Assembly: GCA_038238015.1 (NCBI GenBank)
Contig: JBBRYA010000011.1
Location: forward strand, 8,380-72,379
Source: DASQFQ01 sp038238015
GTDB taxonomy: Bacteria; Actinomycetota; Thermoleophilia; Solirubrobacterales; Solirubrobacteraceae
Length of the DNA: 64,000 nt
Direction of reading: 5' to 3'
Shown here: positions 1 to 7,194 of the stretch, piece after piece
Position numbering within the stretch: the first letter of the stretch is position 1
Layout: each line of letters opens with the position of its first letter
Position numbers and translations under genes: made by a program
Notes under the pieces: model-generated
Database searches by the model: none
What the model saw: only the letters and a program-made list of their open reading frames with translations
What the model was told of the DNA's origin: nothing

Positions 1-1
1 C

Positions 2-175
2 CGCTTGGCGGCGCGCCTCGGGCGCGAGCTCTCGGAGGGACTGCCAGGCGTGCTGGCGGCCTCCGCGCTCGTGATCTGCGAGAGCGACCGCCGCTCGCCG
101 CTGGAGCTCCAGCTGCCCCTCACCGACGAGCGCCGCTACGGCGACACCCTCATCCGCCTCCATGAACCCCGATAA
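2..175 (+). CDS. rsmD: 16S rRNA (guanine-966-N2)-methyltransferase RsmD, C-terminal fragment
   Basis: Only the last 57 codons lie in the window, open from base 2 to the TAA at 173-175. The fragment is rich in Ala, Leu and Arg and ends in a segment typical of RsmD C-termini (YGDTLIRLHEP). The main support is context: the next gene, coaD, starts inside it with a 14-base overlap, and rsmD-coaD is a standard bacterial pair. The catalytic SAM domain and NPPY motif would be upstream, so the identification is contextual rather than motif-based. RsmD methylates G966 of 16S rRNA during small-subunit assembly. Confidence 0.7.
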   Translation, partial: RLAARLGRELSEGLPGVLAASALVICESDRRSPLELQLPLTDERRYGDTLIRLHEPR

Positions 176-659
176 CCGCATCGCCGTGTGCCCCGGGTCC
201 TATGACCCGATCACGCTCGGCCACGTCGACGTGATCTCGCGCGCCTCGGTGATGTTCGACGAGCTGATCGTGGCGGTGGTCAACGCCTCCGTGCGCAAGA
301 GCGCGACGGTGTTCACGGCCGAGGAGCGCGTGGGCTTCATCGAGCGCGCCACCGCCCATCTGGGCAACGTGCGGGTGGACACCTTCGGGGTCCTGATCGT
401 TGACTACGCGCGGTCGATGGGAGCCAAGGCGATCGTCAAGGGACTGCGCGCGATCTCCGACTTCGAGTACGAGCTGGAGATGAACCAGCTCAACCGCCAC
501 CTGTCGCCCGACATCGAGTCGGTCTACCTGATGGCGTCGCCGCAGTACAGTTTCCTCTCCTCGAGTGGGGTCAAGGAGATCGCGACGTTCGGTGGCGACA
601 TCTCAGACCTCGTACCGGAGGAGGTGGCGGGCCGGTTGCAGGAAGCGCTGGCTCGCTGA
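162..659 (+). CDS. coaD: Phosphopantetheine adenylyltransferase
   Basis: CoaD transfers AMP from ATP to 4'-phosphopantetheine, the penultimate step of coenzyme A synthesis in the cytosol. The 165-residue length is normal for the family. The N-terminal nucleotidyltransferase signature CPGSYDPITLGH (residues 10-21) holds the T-x-G-H nucleotide-binding motif, and the C-terminal half has the expected YSFLSSSGVKE segment. The ATG lies within the end of rsmD, suggesting translational coupling. CoA made here serves the acyl-carrier and acyl-CoA genes further along. Nothing is unusual in the sequence. Confidence 0.97.
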   Translation: MNPDNRIAVCPGSYDPITLGHVDVISRASVMFDELIVAVVNASVRKSATVFTAEERVGFIERATAHLGNVRVDTFGVLIVDYARSMGAKAIVKGLRAISDFEYELEMNQLNRHLSPDIESVYLMASPQYSFLSSSGVKEIATFGGDISDLVPEEVAGRLQEALAR

Positions 660-676
660 CGAAACCAGGAGCGCCA

Positions 677-1141
677 ATGGACGTCCTCGTACTCATCGAC
701 AAGCTGGACGATCTCGTCCACAACGCCAAGACGATGCCCATGACGGCATCGGTGCGCGTGGATCGTGAGGAGATCTACGACATCCTCGACCAGATGCGCG
801 CGACGATCCCCGAGGAGATCAAGCAGGCGCGCTGGATCGTCAAGGAGCGCCAGGAGATGCTCGCCGAGGCCAAGCGCGAGGCCGAGCGGATCGTCAAGGA
901 GGCGCGCGAGCGCCAGTCCGAGCTCGTGTCGCAGCAGGAGGTCACCAAGCAGGCCGAGCGCCAGGCCGAGGACATCGTCGAGGACGCCCGTGCCCGCGAG
1001 CGCGAGATCCGCCTCGGCGCCGAGGACTACGCCGACGAGATCCTCAACACGCTCGAGGTCAACCTCTCGAAGTTCATCGCCGCCGTCCAGCGTGGGCGCG
1101 AGCGGCTGCAGGGCAAGGACGAGCCGGCCGAAGTCGGCTAG
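677..1141 (+). CDS. DivIVA/SepIVA-like coiled-coil protein
   Basis: A 154-residue, highly charged helical protein. A short N-terminal segment (residues 1-30, starting MDVLVLIDKLDDLVHNAK) precedes a long Glu/Arg/Ala-rich coiled coil at about 45-125. There is no signal peptide or membrane segment. Actinobacteria keep a similar protein near coaD/rsmD or yceD; it resembles the cytoplasmic DivIVA-like or ATP-synthase-b-like proteins linked to polar growth and septation. A role in cell-shape scaffolding is inferred from that family only. It starts 17 bases after coaD, with AGGAG upstream, and is probably cotranscribed. Confidence 0.7.
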   Translation: MDVLVLIDKLDDLVHNAKTMPMTASVRVDREEIYDILDQMRATIPEEIKQARWIVKERQEMLAEAKREAERIVKEARERQSELVSQQEVTKQAERQAEDIVEDARAREREIRLGAEDYADEILNTLEVNLSKFIAAVQRGRERLQGKDEPAEVG

Positions 1142-1205
1142 CTCCTCAGGCCAGCCTCCTCAGAGCTTCCTCAAGCCGCCTTCGGGTCCGGACGATGCAT
1201 CGGCG

Positions 1206-1775
1206 ATGCGCTCGCTCCGCACCGTCCTGCCGTTGCTGCTCGCCGCGCTCGCGCTCAGCGGATGCGCGCATACGGGCGCGCAGGACGCGGCGGCGAAGCT
1301 GCCCGACGTCGACGGCTGCGCCGGCTCGCAGCTGCGCCCGTCCCCGGCGAACGCCCCTGAGGTGCGCGCCGCGACGCTGTGCCTGATCAACGCGGAGCGT
1401 GCGCGAGCCGGCGAGGGGGCGCTGACCGTCAACCCGCTGCTGACGCGGGCGGCTGAGGCCCACTCGCTCGACATGGCCCAGCGCAAGTTCTTCGAGCACC
1501 GCAACCCCGACGGCGTCGAGGCGGAGGCGCGGATCGTCCAGAGCGGCTACCCGCCGCTCCACATCGGGGAGAACCTCGCCTGGGGCGAGACCTACCTGAG
1601 CACGCCCGCCAGCGTCATGAAGCACTGGATGGAGAGCCCGGGGCACAAGGCCAACATCCTCCAGGGCGCGTATCGCGAGATCGGTATCGGCCTCGCCTAC
1701 CAGGCGCCCGAGCCGCAGGACGAGCCGGTCCCGGCCGCGATCTACACGACGGACTTCGGAGCCGGCGGGCGCTAG
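1206..1775 (+). CDS. CAP/SCP-domain lipoprotein
   Basis: A 189-residue exported protein. The chosen ATG gives a classic lipoprotein signal: MRSL, a Leu/Ala-rich core and the lipobox LSGC near residue 20, so the mature protein should be lipid-anchored outside the membrane. The rest is a CAP (SCP/PR-1, YkwD-like) domain: LINAERARAG, LTRAAEAHSLDMA, FFEHRNPDG, GENLAWG, WMESPGHKANIL and a final Tyr/Thr-rich strand. The conserved His and Glu of the CAP cavity are present. The reading frame stays open upstream into the preceding gene, but the signal peptide marks the true start. Bacterial CAP proteins have no settled function; envelope or sporulation roles are reported for YkwD relatives. Confidence 0.85.
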   Translation: MRSLRTVLPLLLAALALSGCAHTGAQDAAAKLPDVDGCAGSQLRPSPANAPEVRAATLCLINAERARAGEGALTVNPLLTRAAEAHSLDMAQRKFFEHRNPDGVEAEARIVQSGYPPLHIGENLAWGETYLSTPASVMKHWMESPGHKANILQGAYREIGIGLAYQAPEPQDEPVPAAIYTTDFGAGGR

Positions 1776-1802
1776 CGGCGCGGACCCGGTATCCCTCCCG
1801 GG

Positions 1803-2693
1803 GTGCTGGAGCTCATCGATCTGCGGCGGCGCTACGGCGACGTCGTCGCCCTCGACGGTCTGTCCTTCAGCGTCGAGCCCGGGCAGATGTTCGGCTTCGT
1901 CGGACCCAACGGCGCGGGCAAGACGACCGCGATGCGGATCGTGCTCGGCGTCCTGACGCCCGACTCGGGCGAGGTCCGCTGGCGCGGTGCGCCGATCGAC
2001 CTCGCGGGGCGCGCGCGCTTCGGCTACATGCCTGAGGAGCGCGGGCTGTACCCGAAGATGCGCGTGCGCGACCAGCTCGAGTACTTCGCGCTGCTGCACG
2101 GCGTGCCGAAGGCGCGGGCCGCCGCGGCGGCGCAGGACTGGATGGAGCGCCTCGAGGTCGCGGGGCACGCGGGCGACCGCGTCGAGGCGCTCTCGCTCGG
2201 CAACCAGCAGCGCGTCCAGCTGGGCGCGGCGCTCGTCCACGACCCGGAGCTGCTGGTCCTCGACGAGCCGTTCTCGGGCCTCGACCCCGTCGGGGTCGAC
2301 GTCCTCAGCGGCGTGCTCGGCGAGCTGGCGCAGTCGGGAGTCCCGGTGCTGTTCTCCTCCCATCAGCTCGAGCTCGTCGAGCGGCTGTGCGAGTCGGTGG
2401 CGATCGTCAAGGACGGCCGGCTGGTCGCCTCCGGTGCGGTGGCCGATCTGCGCGAGCGCGGCGCCGGCGGTCCGACGGTCCGCGTCGGGGTGCGCGGCGC
2501 GCGCGAGGGCTGGCTCCAGGCGCTGCCGGGGGCCGAGGTCGTCGGGCACGACGGCAGCGGCGCCCTGGTCGCACTGACCGGCCTCACGCCCGACGCCCTG
2601 CTGGACGCCGCGCGGGCCGCCGGGACCGTCACGCACTTCGCGCTGGAGCGCCCCACGCTCACCGATCTCTTCCGCAAGGCGGTCGCGGCGTGA
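1803..2693 (+). CDS. ABC transporter ATP-binding protein, NatA type
   Basis: The 296-residue cytoplasmic ATPase of an exporter. Walker A is GPNGAGKT (residues 34-41), the signature loop is LSLGNQQRVQLG (about 137) and Walker B is LLVLDEP, followed by SGLDP. The Gln-for-Gly change in the signature (LSLGNQQ) is common in this NatA/YhaQ-like subgroup. The last 80 residues form the DUF4162-type extension seen in such exporters. The GTG start at 1803 follows a possible TATCCC -10. Its stop overlaps the start of the permease gene by four bases, so the two form an operon. The substrate cannot be told; relatives export sodium ions, antibiotics or peptides. Confidence 0.93.
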   Translation: MLELIDLRRRYGDVVALDGLSFSVEPGQMFGFVGPNGAGKTTAMRIVLGVLTPDSGEVRWRGAPIDLAGRARFGYMPEERGLYPKMRVRDQLEYFALLHGVPKARAAAAAQDWMERLEVAGHAGDRVEALSLGNQQRVQLGAALVHDPELLVLDEPFSGLDPVGVDVLSGVLGELAQSGVPVLFSSHQLELVERLCESVAIVKDGRLVASGAVADLRERGAGGPTVRVGVRGAREGWLQALPGAEVVGHDGSGALVALTGLTPDALLDAARAAGTVTHFALERPTLTDLFRKAVAA

Positions 2694-3871
2694 GCGCCCT
2701 GGCCGAGCGCTCGGCCGTGGCCCTGGTCGCGCGCCGCGAGGTCACCGAGCGGGTGCGCGAGCGCTCGTTTCTGATCTCAACCGCGGTCACGGCGACGATC
2801 GTCGTGCTCGTCTCGGTCCTGCCCACGCTGCTGGGCGCGGGCGGTCCGACGACCTATGACCTCGCGGTCTCCGACCCCGCCGCGCTGCCCGTCGCGCGGG
2901 CGGCGGCGAGCGACGCCGGTGCCTTCAAGCTCCGGCTGCACCTCCAGCGCCTCTCGCCGTCGCGCGCGCAGGGGGCGCTCGACGGCGGCGGCGTGGATGC
3001 GGTGCTCTCCCGGCGCGGGCTCGCCTCGCGCGAGCAGGCCGACGCCCAGCTGGTCGCGCTGCTCCAGACCGCCGACCGCGACGTCAGCCGCGCGCAGGCG
3101 CTGCGCGCGGCGGGGCTGCACGGAGGCGTGCTGCAGCGCGCCATGGACCCGCCGCCGCTGCGCGTGGTCAGCGCCAAGGCGCCGGATCCCGAGCGCGACC
3201 GCAAGGGGCGCTTCGCGTTCGTCGCGGTGCTCGTGCTCTACGGCCAGCTGCTCACCTTCGGCTTCCTGCTGGCCAGCGGGGTGGTGGAGGAGAAGTCCTC
3301 GAGGGTCGTCGAGGTGCTGCTCGCGACGATCCGGCCGCGCACGCTGCTGGCCGGCAAGGTGATCGGGCTGGGCCTCATCGGGCTCGGTCAGCTGCTCGTC
3401 ATCACGGCCATCGGCCTGACGGCCGGGACCGCGGCGGGGTCGATCACGCTCAACGGCGAGATCCTGGCGGCGGCGGGGCTGGCGGTCGCGTGGTTCGTGC
3501 TCGGCTACGCGTTCTACGCCGGAGCCTTTGCCTGCGCGGGGGCGCTCGTCCCGCGCCAGGAGGAGCTGCAGTCCTCGATCGCGCCGCTCACGTTAATGAT
3601 CCTCGTCTCGTTCTTCCTCGCCTTCGCTGTGCTCGACGACCCGAGCGGCACGCTCGCCCACGTGACGTCCTTCATCCCCATGACCGCGCCGATGACGATG
3701 CCGCCCCGGATCGCCCTCGGGGAGGCCTCGCCGCTGGAGATCGTGGGCGCCTTCGTGGTCACCGCGCTCGCGGCCGCGGCGCTGATCCCGCTGGCGGGCC
3801 GGATCTACTCCAACGCGATCCTGCGCACCGGCACGGCGATCAGGCTGCGCGAGGCGTGGCGGCTGCGGTGA
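2690..3871 (+). CDS. ABC transporter permease, NatB/ABC-2 type
   Basis: A 393-residue membrane partner of the preceding ATPase. The GTG start overlaps the upstream TGA (GTGA). An N-terminal membrane helix (about residues 25-50) is followed by a roughly 150-residue soluble domain predicted outside the membrane. A C-terminal bundle of five or six helices begins near FVAVLVLYGQLLTFGFL, with the ABC-2 family segment VVEEKSSRVVEVLLATIRP. The arrangement matches the NatB/YhaP permeases (ABC2_membrane_3). The last ~100 residues include a methionine-rich stretch, MTAPMTMPPRIALGE. Convergent to the next gene. Confidence 0.9.
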   Translation: MSALAERSAVALVARREVTERVRERSFLISTAVTATIVVLVSVLPTLLGAGGPTTYDLAVSDPAALPVARAAASDAGAFKLRLHLQRLSPSRAQGALDGGGVDAVLSRRGLASREQADAQLVALLQTADRDVSRAQALRAAGLHGGVLQRAMDPPPLRVVSAKAPDPERDRKGRFAFVAVLVLYGQLLTFGFLLASGVVEEKSSRVVEVLLATIRPRTLLAGKVIGLGLIGLGQLLVITAIGLTAGTAAGSITLNGEILAAAGLAVAWFVLGYAFYAGAFACAGALVPRQEELQSSIAPLTLMILVSFFLAFAVLDDPSGTLAHVTSFIPMTAPMTMPPRIALGEASPLEIVGAFVVTALAAAALIPLAGRIYSNAILRTGTAIRLREAWRLR

Positions 3872-3899
3872 GGTGAGGGTTCGCGTTCGCGGCGGGCCC

Positions 3900-4088
3900 G
3901 GCGAACGTCAACGGCGGCTGGGTAGGAGGGAGGCCCCTGCGGTGGGGTCGGCTCGGGCGGGGTGCTCGCCGCGCGAGGATTCGCGCCACCGTCCTGCCCT
4001 GACATCGCAGAGCGATACCTATCCAGGATGGCTGCCCCAGAATCGGCCGGCACCCACTCCCTTACCCAGCCCGCGGTTGACGTTCGCC
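3900..4088. repeat. Inverted repeat pair in convergent intergenic region
   Basis: Two arms of about 31 bases, 3900-3932 and 4058-4088, face each other across about 125 bases. They share an exact 13-base core (GGCGAACGTCAAC; reverse complement at 4076-4088) and, after one mismatch and a one-base gap, a second block CTGGGTA followed by GGGAG. The pair fills most of the gap between two convergent genes, and no convincing gene lies between the arms. It could be a small non-autonomous element or a large cruciform/terminator structure. Part of the left arm recurs at 33449-33465. Confidence 0.6.
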
Positions 4089-4107
4089 CCGCGCGTCACC
4101 GACCGCG

Positions 4108-5400
4108 TCAAGCCGCGTCGTCGACCTCGGCAGCCGCCAGCATCCCGTCGATCTCGCGCAGGTGCGTACGCACGCGCTCGTCGAGCCCCGTCAGGATCTT
4201 GCGCGCCTCCTCGATGCCGCCGGCGGCCGTCGTGAGCTGGGACTTGACCCGGCGCACGTCCTCCATCGCCCCGAGCGCGCGCTCGACCTCGGCGCGCACG
4301 GCCGCGGCATCGAGGCCGGCGCCGTCGGCTCGCGCGACGAGCACGCGTGCGCGGGCGAGCGAGTAGGCGACCTCGAGCCCGAGGCGCCCCTCCTCGGGGT
4401 CGTAGACCACGAATAGCTTGTCGCCGTTGACCTCGTGCAGCTGCGGGGTCCGCGCGGGCAGCAGCTCGGCGGAGGGCACCACCCACACGCCGTAGCCCGC
4501 GTCGCGCTGCGCCATCGCCTCGTCGAGCTCGGCCAGCGCGGCCTTCTTGGACTTCTGGGAGTTCTTGGCCTCGAACACGATCCGCGCCCGGGCGGGCCCG
4601 GCGCACCCGTCGATGCCGACGAGCACGTCGCCCTTGCGCCCGCCGGCGCCGCGGACGTCGCCGACCGCGTCGCAGTCGTCGCCGCGGCCGTGGGCGATCG
4701 AGCCGACGGCGTCGAGCACCGCCTCCTCGTAGGGGCGCCCCTTGGCGGTCGAGCGGTCGTGCTCGGCGGCGACCTCGACCTGCTTCTCGCGCTCGGAGTG
4801 CAGCTTCTGGACCTCCAGCGCCAGCGCGGTCAGCCGCTCGTTGAGGACCCGCTGGTGCTCGGCCTGCTGCTCGGCCCCCTGCTTGATCGCGGCGACCGCC
4901 ATACGCTGGAAGCCGGCCAGCGGGTTGGAGGCGTCGGCCGAGGAGAACTGCCGGACGATGTCGTCGCGGATGTTCACGCCGGCCTCGGTGATGACCGTGC
5001 GCATCTGGTGCTGGACGGCCTGGCTTGACCCGTCGCCGAAGTGCTTCTCGAGCGCGCGGAAGAGGTGCCCCGTCTCGGCCCCGAACGCCTCGTCGAACTT
5101 GCGCGCGAACGCCTCCGTGACCTCGCCGGCGCCCTTGGAGATCGTCGTCTCGGCCTCGCGCGTGGACTTCTCCAGGTCGGCCCGGAACAGCTCAACGGTC
5201 GCCCCGGCCTGCTCGCGATCGAGCACGCGCGTGCCGATCTCCAGCGCGTCGGCGACGACCTTCGCCGGGTCCTCGCCGGCCTCAACGCGCGTGCGGATCA
5301 GCTGCACGGCGGCGCGGTCGGTGATCGTCAGCCCGTCGACGACGATCGCGTTGGCGAGGATCGAGATGCGCGGCTGGCGGAGGGGGGTGGCGGCTTCCAT
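4108..5400 (-). CDS. Coiled-coil protein with PD-(D/E)xK-like nuclease core
   Basis: A 430-residue soluble protein that I do not recognise as a named family. Residues 1-230 are helical and charged with long coiled-coil stretches. Residues about 235-330 look like a restriction-endonuclease fold: GRPYEEAVLDAV, then GDVLVGID and, on the next strand, ARIVFEAKNSQ, giving the spaced D...ExK pattern of PD-(D/E)xK nucleases. A further helical region follows. RmuC and other coiled-coil nucleases have a comparable layout, so a DNA-processing role is possible but inferred. It stands alone on the minus strand, convergent to the ABC permease. Confidence 0.6.
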   Translation of the reverse strand: MEAATPLRQPRISILANAIVVDGLTITDRAAVQLIRTRVEAGEDPAKVVADALEIGTRVLDREQAGATVELFRADLEKSTREAETTISKGAGEVTEAFARKFDEAFGAETGHLFRALEKHFGDGSSQAVQHQMRTVITEAGVNIRDDIVRQFSSADASNPLAGFQRMAVAAIKQGAEQQAEHQRVLNERLTALALEVQKLHSEREKQVEVAAEHDRSTAKGRPYEEAVLDAVGSIAHGRGDDCDAVGDVRGAGGRKGDVLVGIDGCAGPARARIVFEAKNSQKSKKAALAELDEAMAQRDAGYGVWVVPSAELLPARTPQLHEVNGDKLFVVYDPEEGRLGLEVAYSLARARVLVARADGAGLDAAAVRAEVERALGAMEDVRRVKSQLTTAAGGIEEARKILTGLDERVRTHLREIDGMLAAAEVDDAA

Positions 5401-5439
5401 GATCAGAACGTCGCAGCGTACGCCCGGGTCCTGACGGAA

Positions 5440-5709
5440 TCACTGCACGGAAAACCCCTGCAACCCCTCGGGCTCCTCGTCGGCGACCTCGAGCTCGGAC
5501 ACCTCGGCGCTGCCCGGACCGCCGCGGCACAGCTCGACCATCGCGTCGACGGCGTCCGCCTTGCCCTCGAACACGGCCTCAACGGTGCCCTCGCCGGTGT
5601 TGCGCACCCAGCCCGCGACGCCGCGTCGCTGCGCCTCCTCGCGCGTCGCGTCGCGGAAGAACACGCCCTGCACCCGGCCGTAGGCGGTGATGCGCCTGCG
5701 CGTCGACAT
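5440..5709 (-). CDS. acyP: Acylphosphatase
   Basis: An 89-residue cytosolic enzyme that hydrolyses acyl phosphates such as carbamoyl phosphate. The family hallmarks are clear: YGRVQGVFFRD near the N-terminus (phosphate-binding loop with catalytic Arg) and GWVRNTGEGTVEAVFEG (catalytic Asn). The frame is open further upstream, but the ATG at 5709 matches the usual length and lies nine bases after a -10 box shared with the divergent macro-domain gene. In many actinobacteria acyP sits beside smc; here it is about 7 kb away. Confidence 0.95.
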   Translation of the reverse strand: MSTRRRITAYGRVQGVFFRDATREEAQRRGVAGWVRNTGEGTVEAVFEGKADAVDAMVELCRGGPGSAEVSELEVADEEPEGLQGFSVQ

Positions 5710-5717
5710 CGGCTGGG

Positions 5718-5724
5718 TACCGTA
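5718..5724. promoter_or_regulatory. Symmetric bidirectional -10 element (acyP / macro domain)
   Basis: The heptamer TACCGTA reads as the -10 box TACCGT on the plus strand, seven bases before the macro-domain ATG, and as TACGGT on the minus strand, nine bases before the acyP ATG. Only 21 bases separate the two start codons, so both transcripts must be nearly or fully leaderless and RNA polymerase must choose one direction at a time. Confidence 0.65.
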
Positions 5725-5730
5725 GCCCGC

Positions 5731-6237
5731 ATGGCTGGCATCGAGGTGCTCGACACCGACATCACGCAGCTCGAGGTCGACGCCATCGCCAACGCCGCCA
5801 ACACCGATCTCGCCCACGGGGGCGGCGTCGCGGGCGCGATCTCGCGCGCGGGCGGCGCCACCGTGCAGGAGGAGTCAGACGCCAAGGCGCCGATCGGCCT
5901 CGGCGAGGCGGTGGAGACCGGCGCGGGGGAGATGCCGAGCCGCTGGGTCATCCACGCCGCGACGATGGAGCTCGGCGGGCCGACGTCGGCAGAGATCATC
6001 CGCGCCGCGACGGCCGCGACCCTGCGCAGGGCCGGCGAGCTGGGCGCCCGCAGCCTCGCCCTGGTCGCGTTCGGCACCGGCGTCGGGCGCTTCCCGGTCG
6101 AGGAGGCCGCGCGGATCGAGGCCGAGGAGGTCGCCCGCCACCTGAGCGAGGGATCGAGCCTGGAGCGCGTGGTGTTCGCGGTCCACGGCGAGACTGCGCG
6201 CCGGGCCTTTCAGGCCGCGGTCGACGCCGTCTCGTGA
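5731..6237 (+). CDS. Macro domain protein (ADP-ribose binding/hydrolysis)
   Basis: A 168-residue stand-alone macro domain. Visible motifs are VDAIANAANTDLAHGGGVAG (adenosine and distal-ribose binding, with the catalytic-type Asn and the Gly-rich loop) and, in the C-terminal half, VAFGTGVGRFP (second phosphate loop). Relatives remove ADP-ribose from proteins or deacetylate O-acetyl-ADP-ribose; the exact activity cannot be read from sequence. The ATG is the first codon after the shared -10. The next gene starts four bases inside its end, so they form an operon. Confidence 0.9.
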   Translation: MAGIEVLDTDITQLEVDAIANAANTDLAHGGGVAGAISRAGGATVQEESDAKAPIGLGEAVETGAGEMPSRWVIHAATMELGGPTSAEIIRAATAATLRRAGELGARSLALVAFGTGVGRFPVEEAARIEAEEVARHLSEGSSLERVVFAVHGETARRAFQAAVDAVS

Positions 6238-7181
6238 GCGATCCCTTCGGCGACGAGCTGGCCGCCGAGGGCGGCGTCCGCGCCCCCGCGCAGGCCACCG
6301 CGCGCCTGCGCGGCCTCCTGAGCGCCGAGCTGCGCCGCGGCGAGGCCGAGCTCGGCCGCTCCCGATCGGGCCTGGTGACCGTCGCGTTCGCGGTCAGCGG
6401 CGAGCGCCTGCTGGCGGCCGTACCCGTCCCGTCCGCCCTGCGCGCCGACCCGGACGCCGCGGGCGAGCGCGCCTGGCTGCTGACCGCCGCGGCGGTCGGC
6501 GCCCTCGTGGCGCTCACCGAGCCGCCCCCCGCCGCGACGGCGGCGGAGCTCGAGCTGCTCGCGGGCGAGCTGGCCGGCGGCTTCCTGCTGCTCGACCATC
6601 CCGCCGCGGGCCTCGAGCCCGGTGCCCTCGACGAGCTCGCGCCGCTCGCCTTCGAGGACCACGCGGGGGAGATCGACCGCCTGCGCGCGCGCGGGCTCGC
6701 GGTGCCGGCCGGGGTGCTCGGCGAGGTCGCACCGGGGCGCGAGCCGGTCGGCGCAGGACATCCGCTGCGGATCGCCGAGGCCGTCGCGCGGCTCGGCGGG
6801 CTGCCCGCGCAGCAGGCCTCGGTGGAGGAGCACGACGAGGCGGTGCTGGCGCTGATCGAGCCGGCCGACCGCGCGACGCGACCGCACGAGGATCCGGAGC
6901 CGGCGCGCCGGATCGCCCGGCGGATCCTCCAGCGCTTGGACGGCATGGGCAAGTGGGGCGGCTACCACACGGACTTCGCGCACCTCGCCCGCGGCTTCGC
7001 CGGCAACGACCGCCAGCTCGCCTCCGGGGTGGGCGAGGCGCTGCTCGCCGCGGGCCTGCTGGCCGAGAAGCCCTCGGTCGGCCAGCGCCACGTATTCCTC
7101 AACCCGCGGCGAGCCGCGGACATCCACCGCCTGATCGAGACGGGAGGCGAGATCCAAGGGCTCAAGCTGCCGGAAAAGTGA
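6234..7181 (+). CDS. Hypothetical protein with C-terminal winged-helix-like region
   Basis: A 315-residue soluble protein without a family I can name. The GTG start overlaps the macro-domain stop (GTGA), implying coupled translation. Residues 1-200 are very rich in Ala, Leu, Glu and Gly. The last 90 residues (from MGKWGGYHTDFAHLARGF to the end) have the helix-helix-helix-strand look of a winged-helix domain, including LLAAGLLAEKPSVGQRHVFLN. No catalytic motif, signal peptide or membrane helix is visible. The operon with a macro domain hints at a shared, unknown task. Confidence 0.75.
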   Translation: MSDPFGDELAAEGGVRAPAQATARLRGLLSAELRRGEAELGRSRSGLVTVAFAVSGERLLAAVPVPSALRADPDAAGERAWLLTAAAVGALVALTEPPPAATAAELELLAGELAGGFLLLDHPAAGLEPGALDELAPLAFEDHAGEIDRLRARGLAVPAGVLGEVAPGREPVGAGHPLRIAEAVARLGGLPAQQASVEEHDEAVLALIEPADRATRPHEDPEPARRIARRILQRLDGMGKWGGYHTDFAHLARGFAGNDRQLASGVGEALLAAGLLAEKPSVGQRHVFLNPRRAADIHRLIETGGEIQGLKLPEK

Positions 7182-7194
7182 AAGACTCGCGCCC

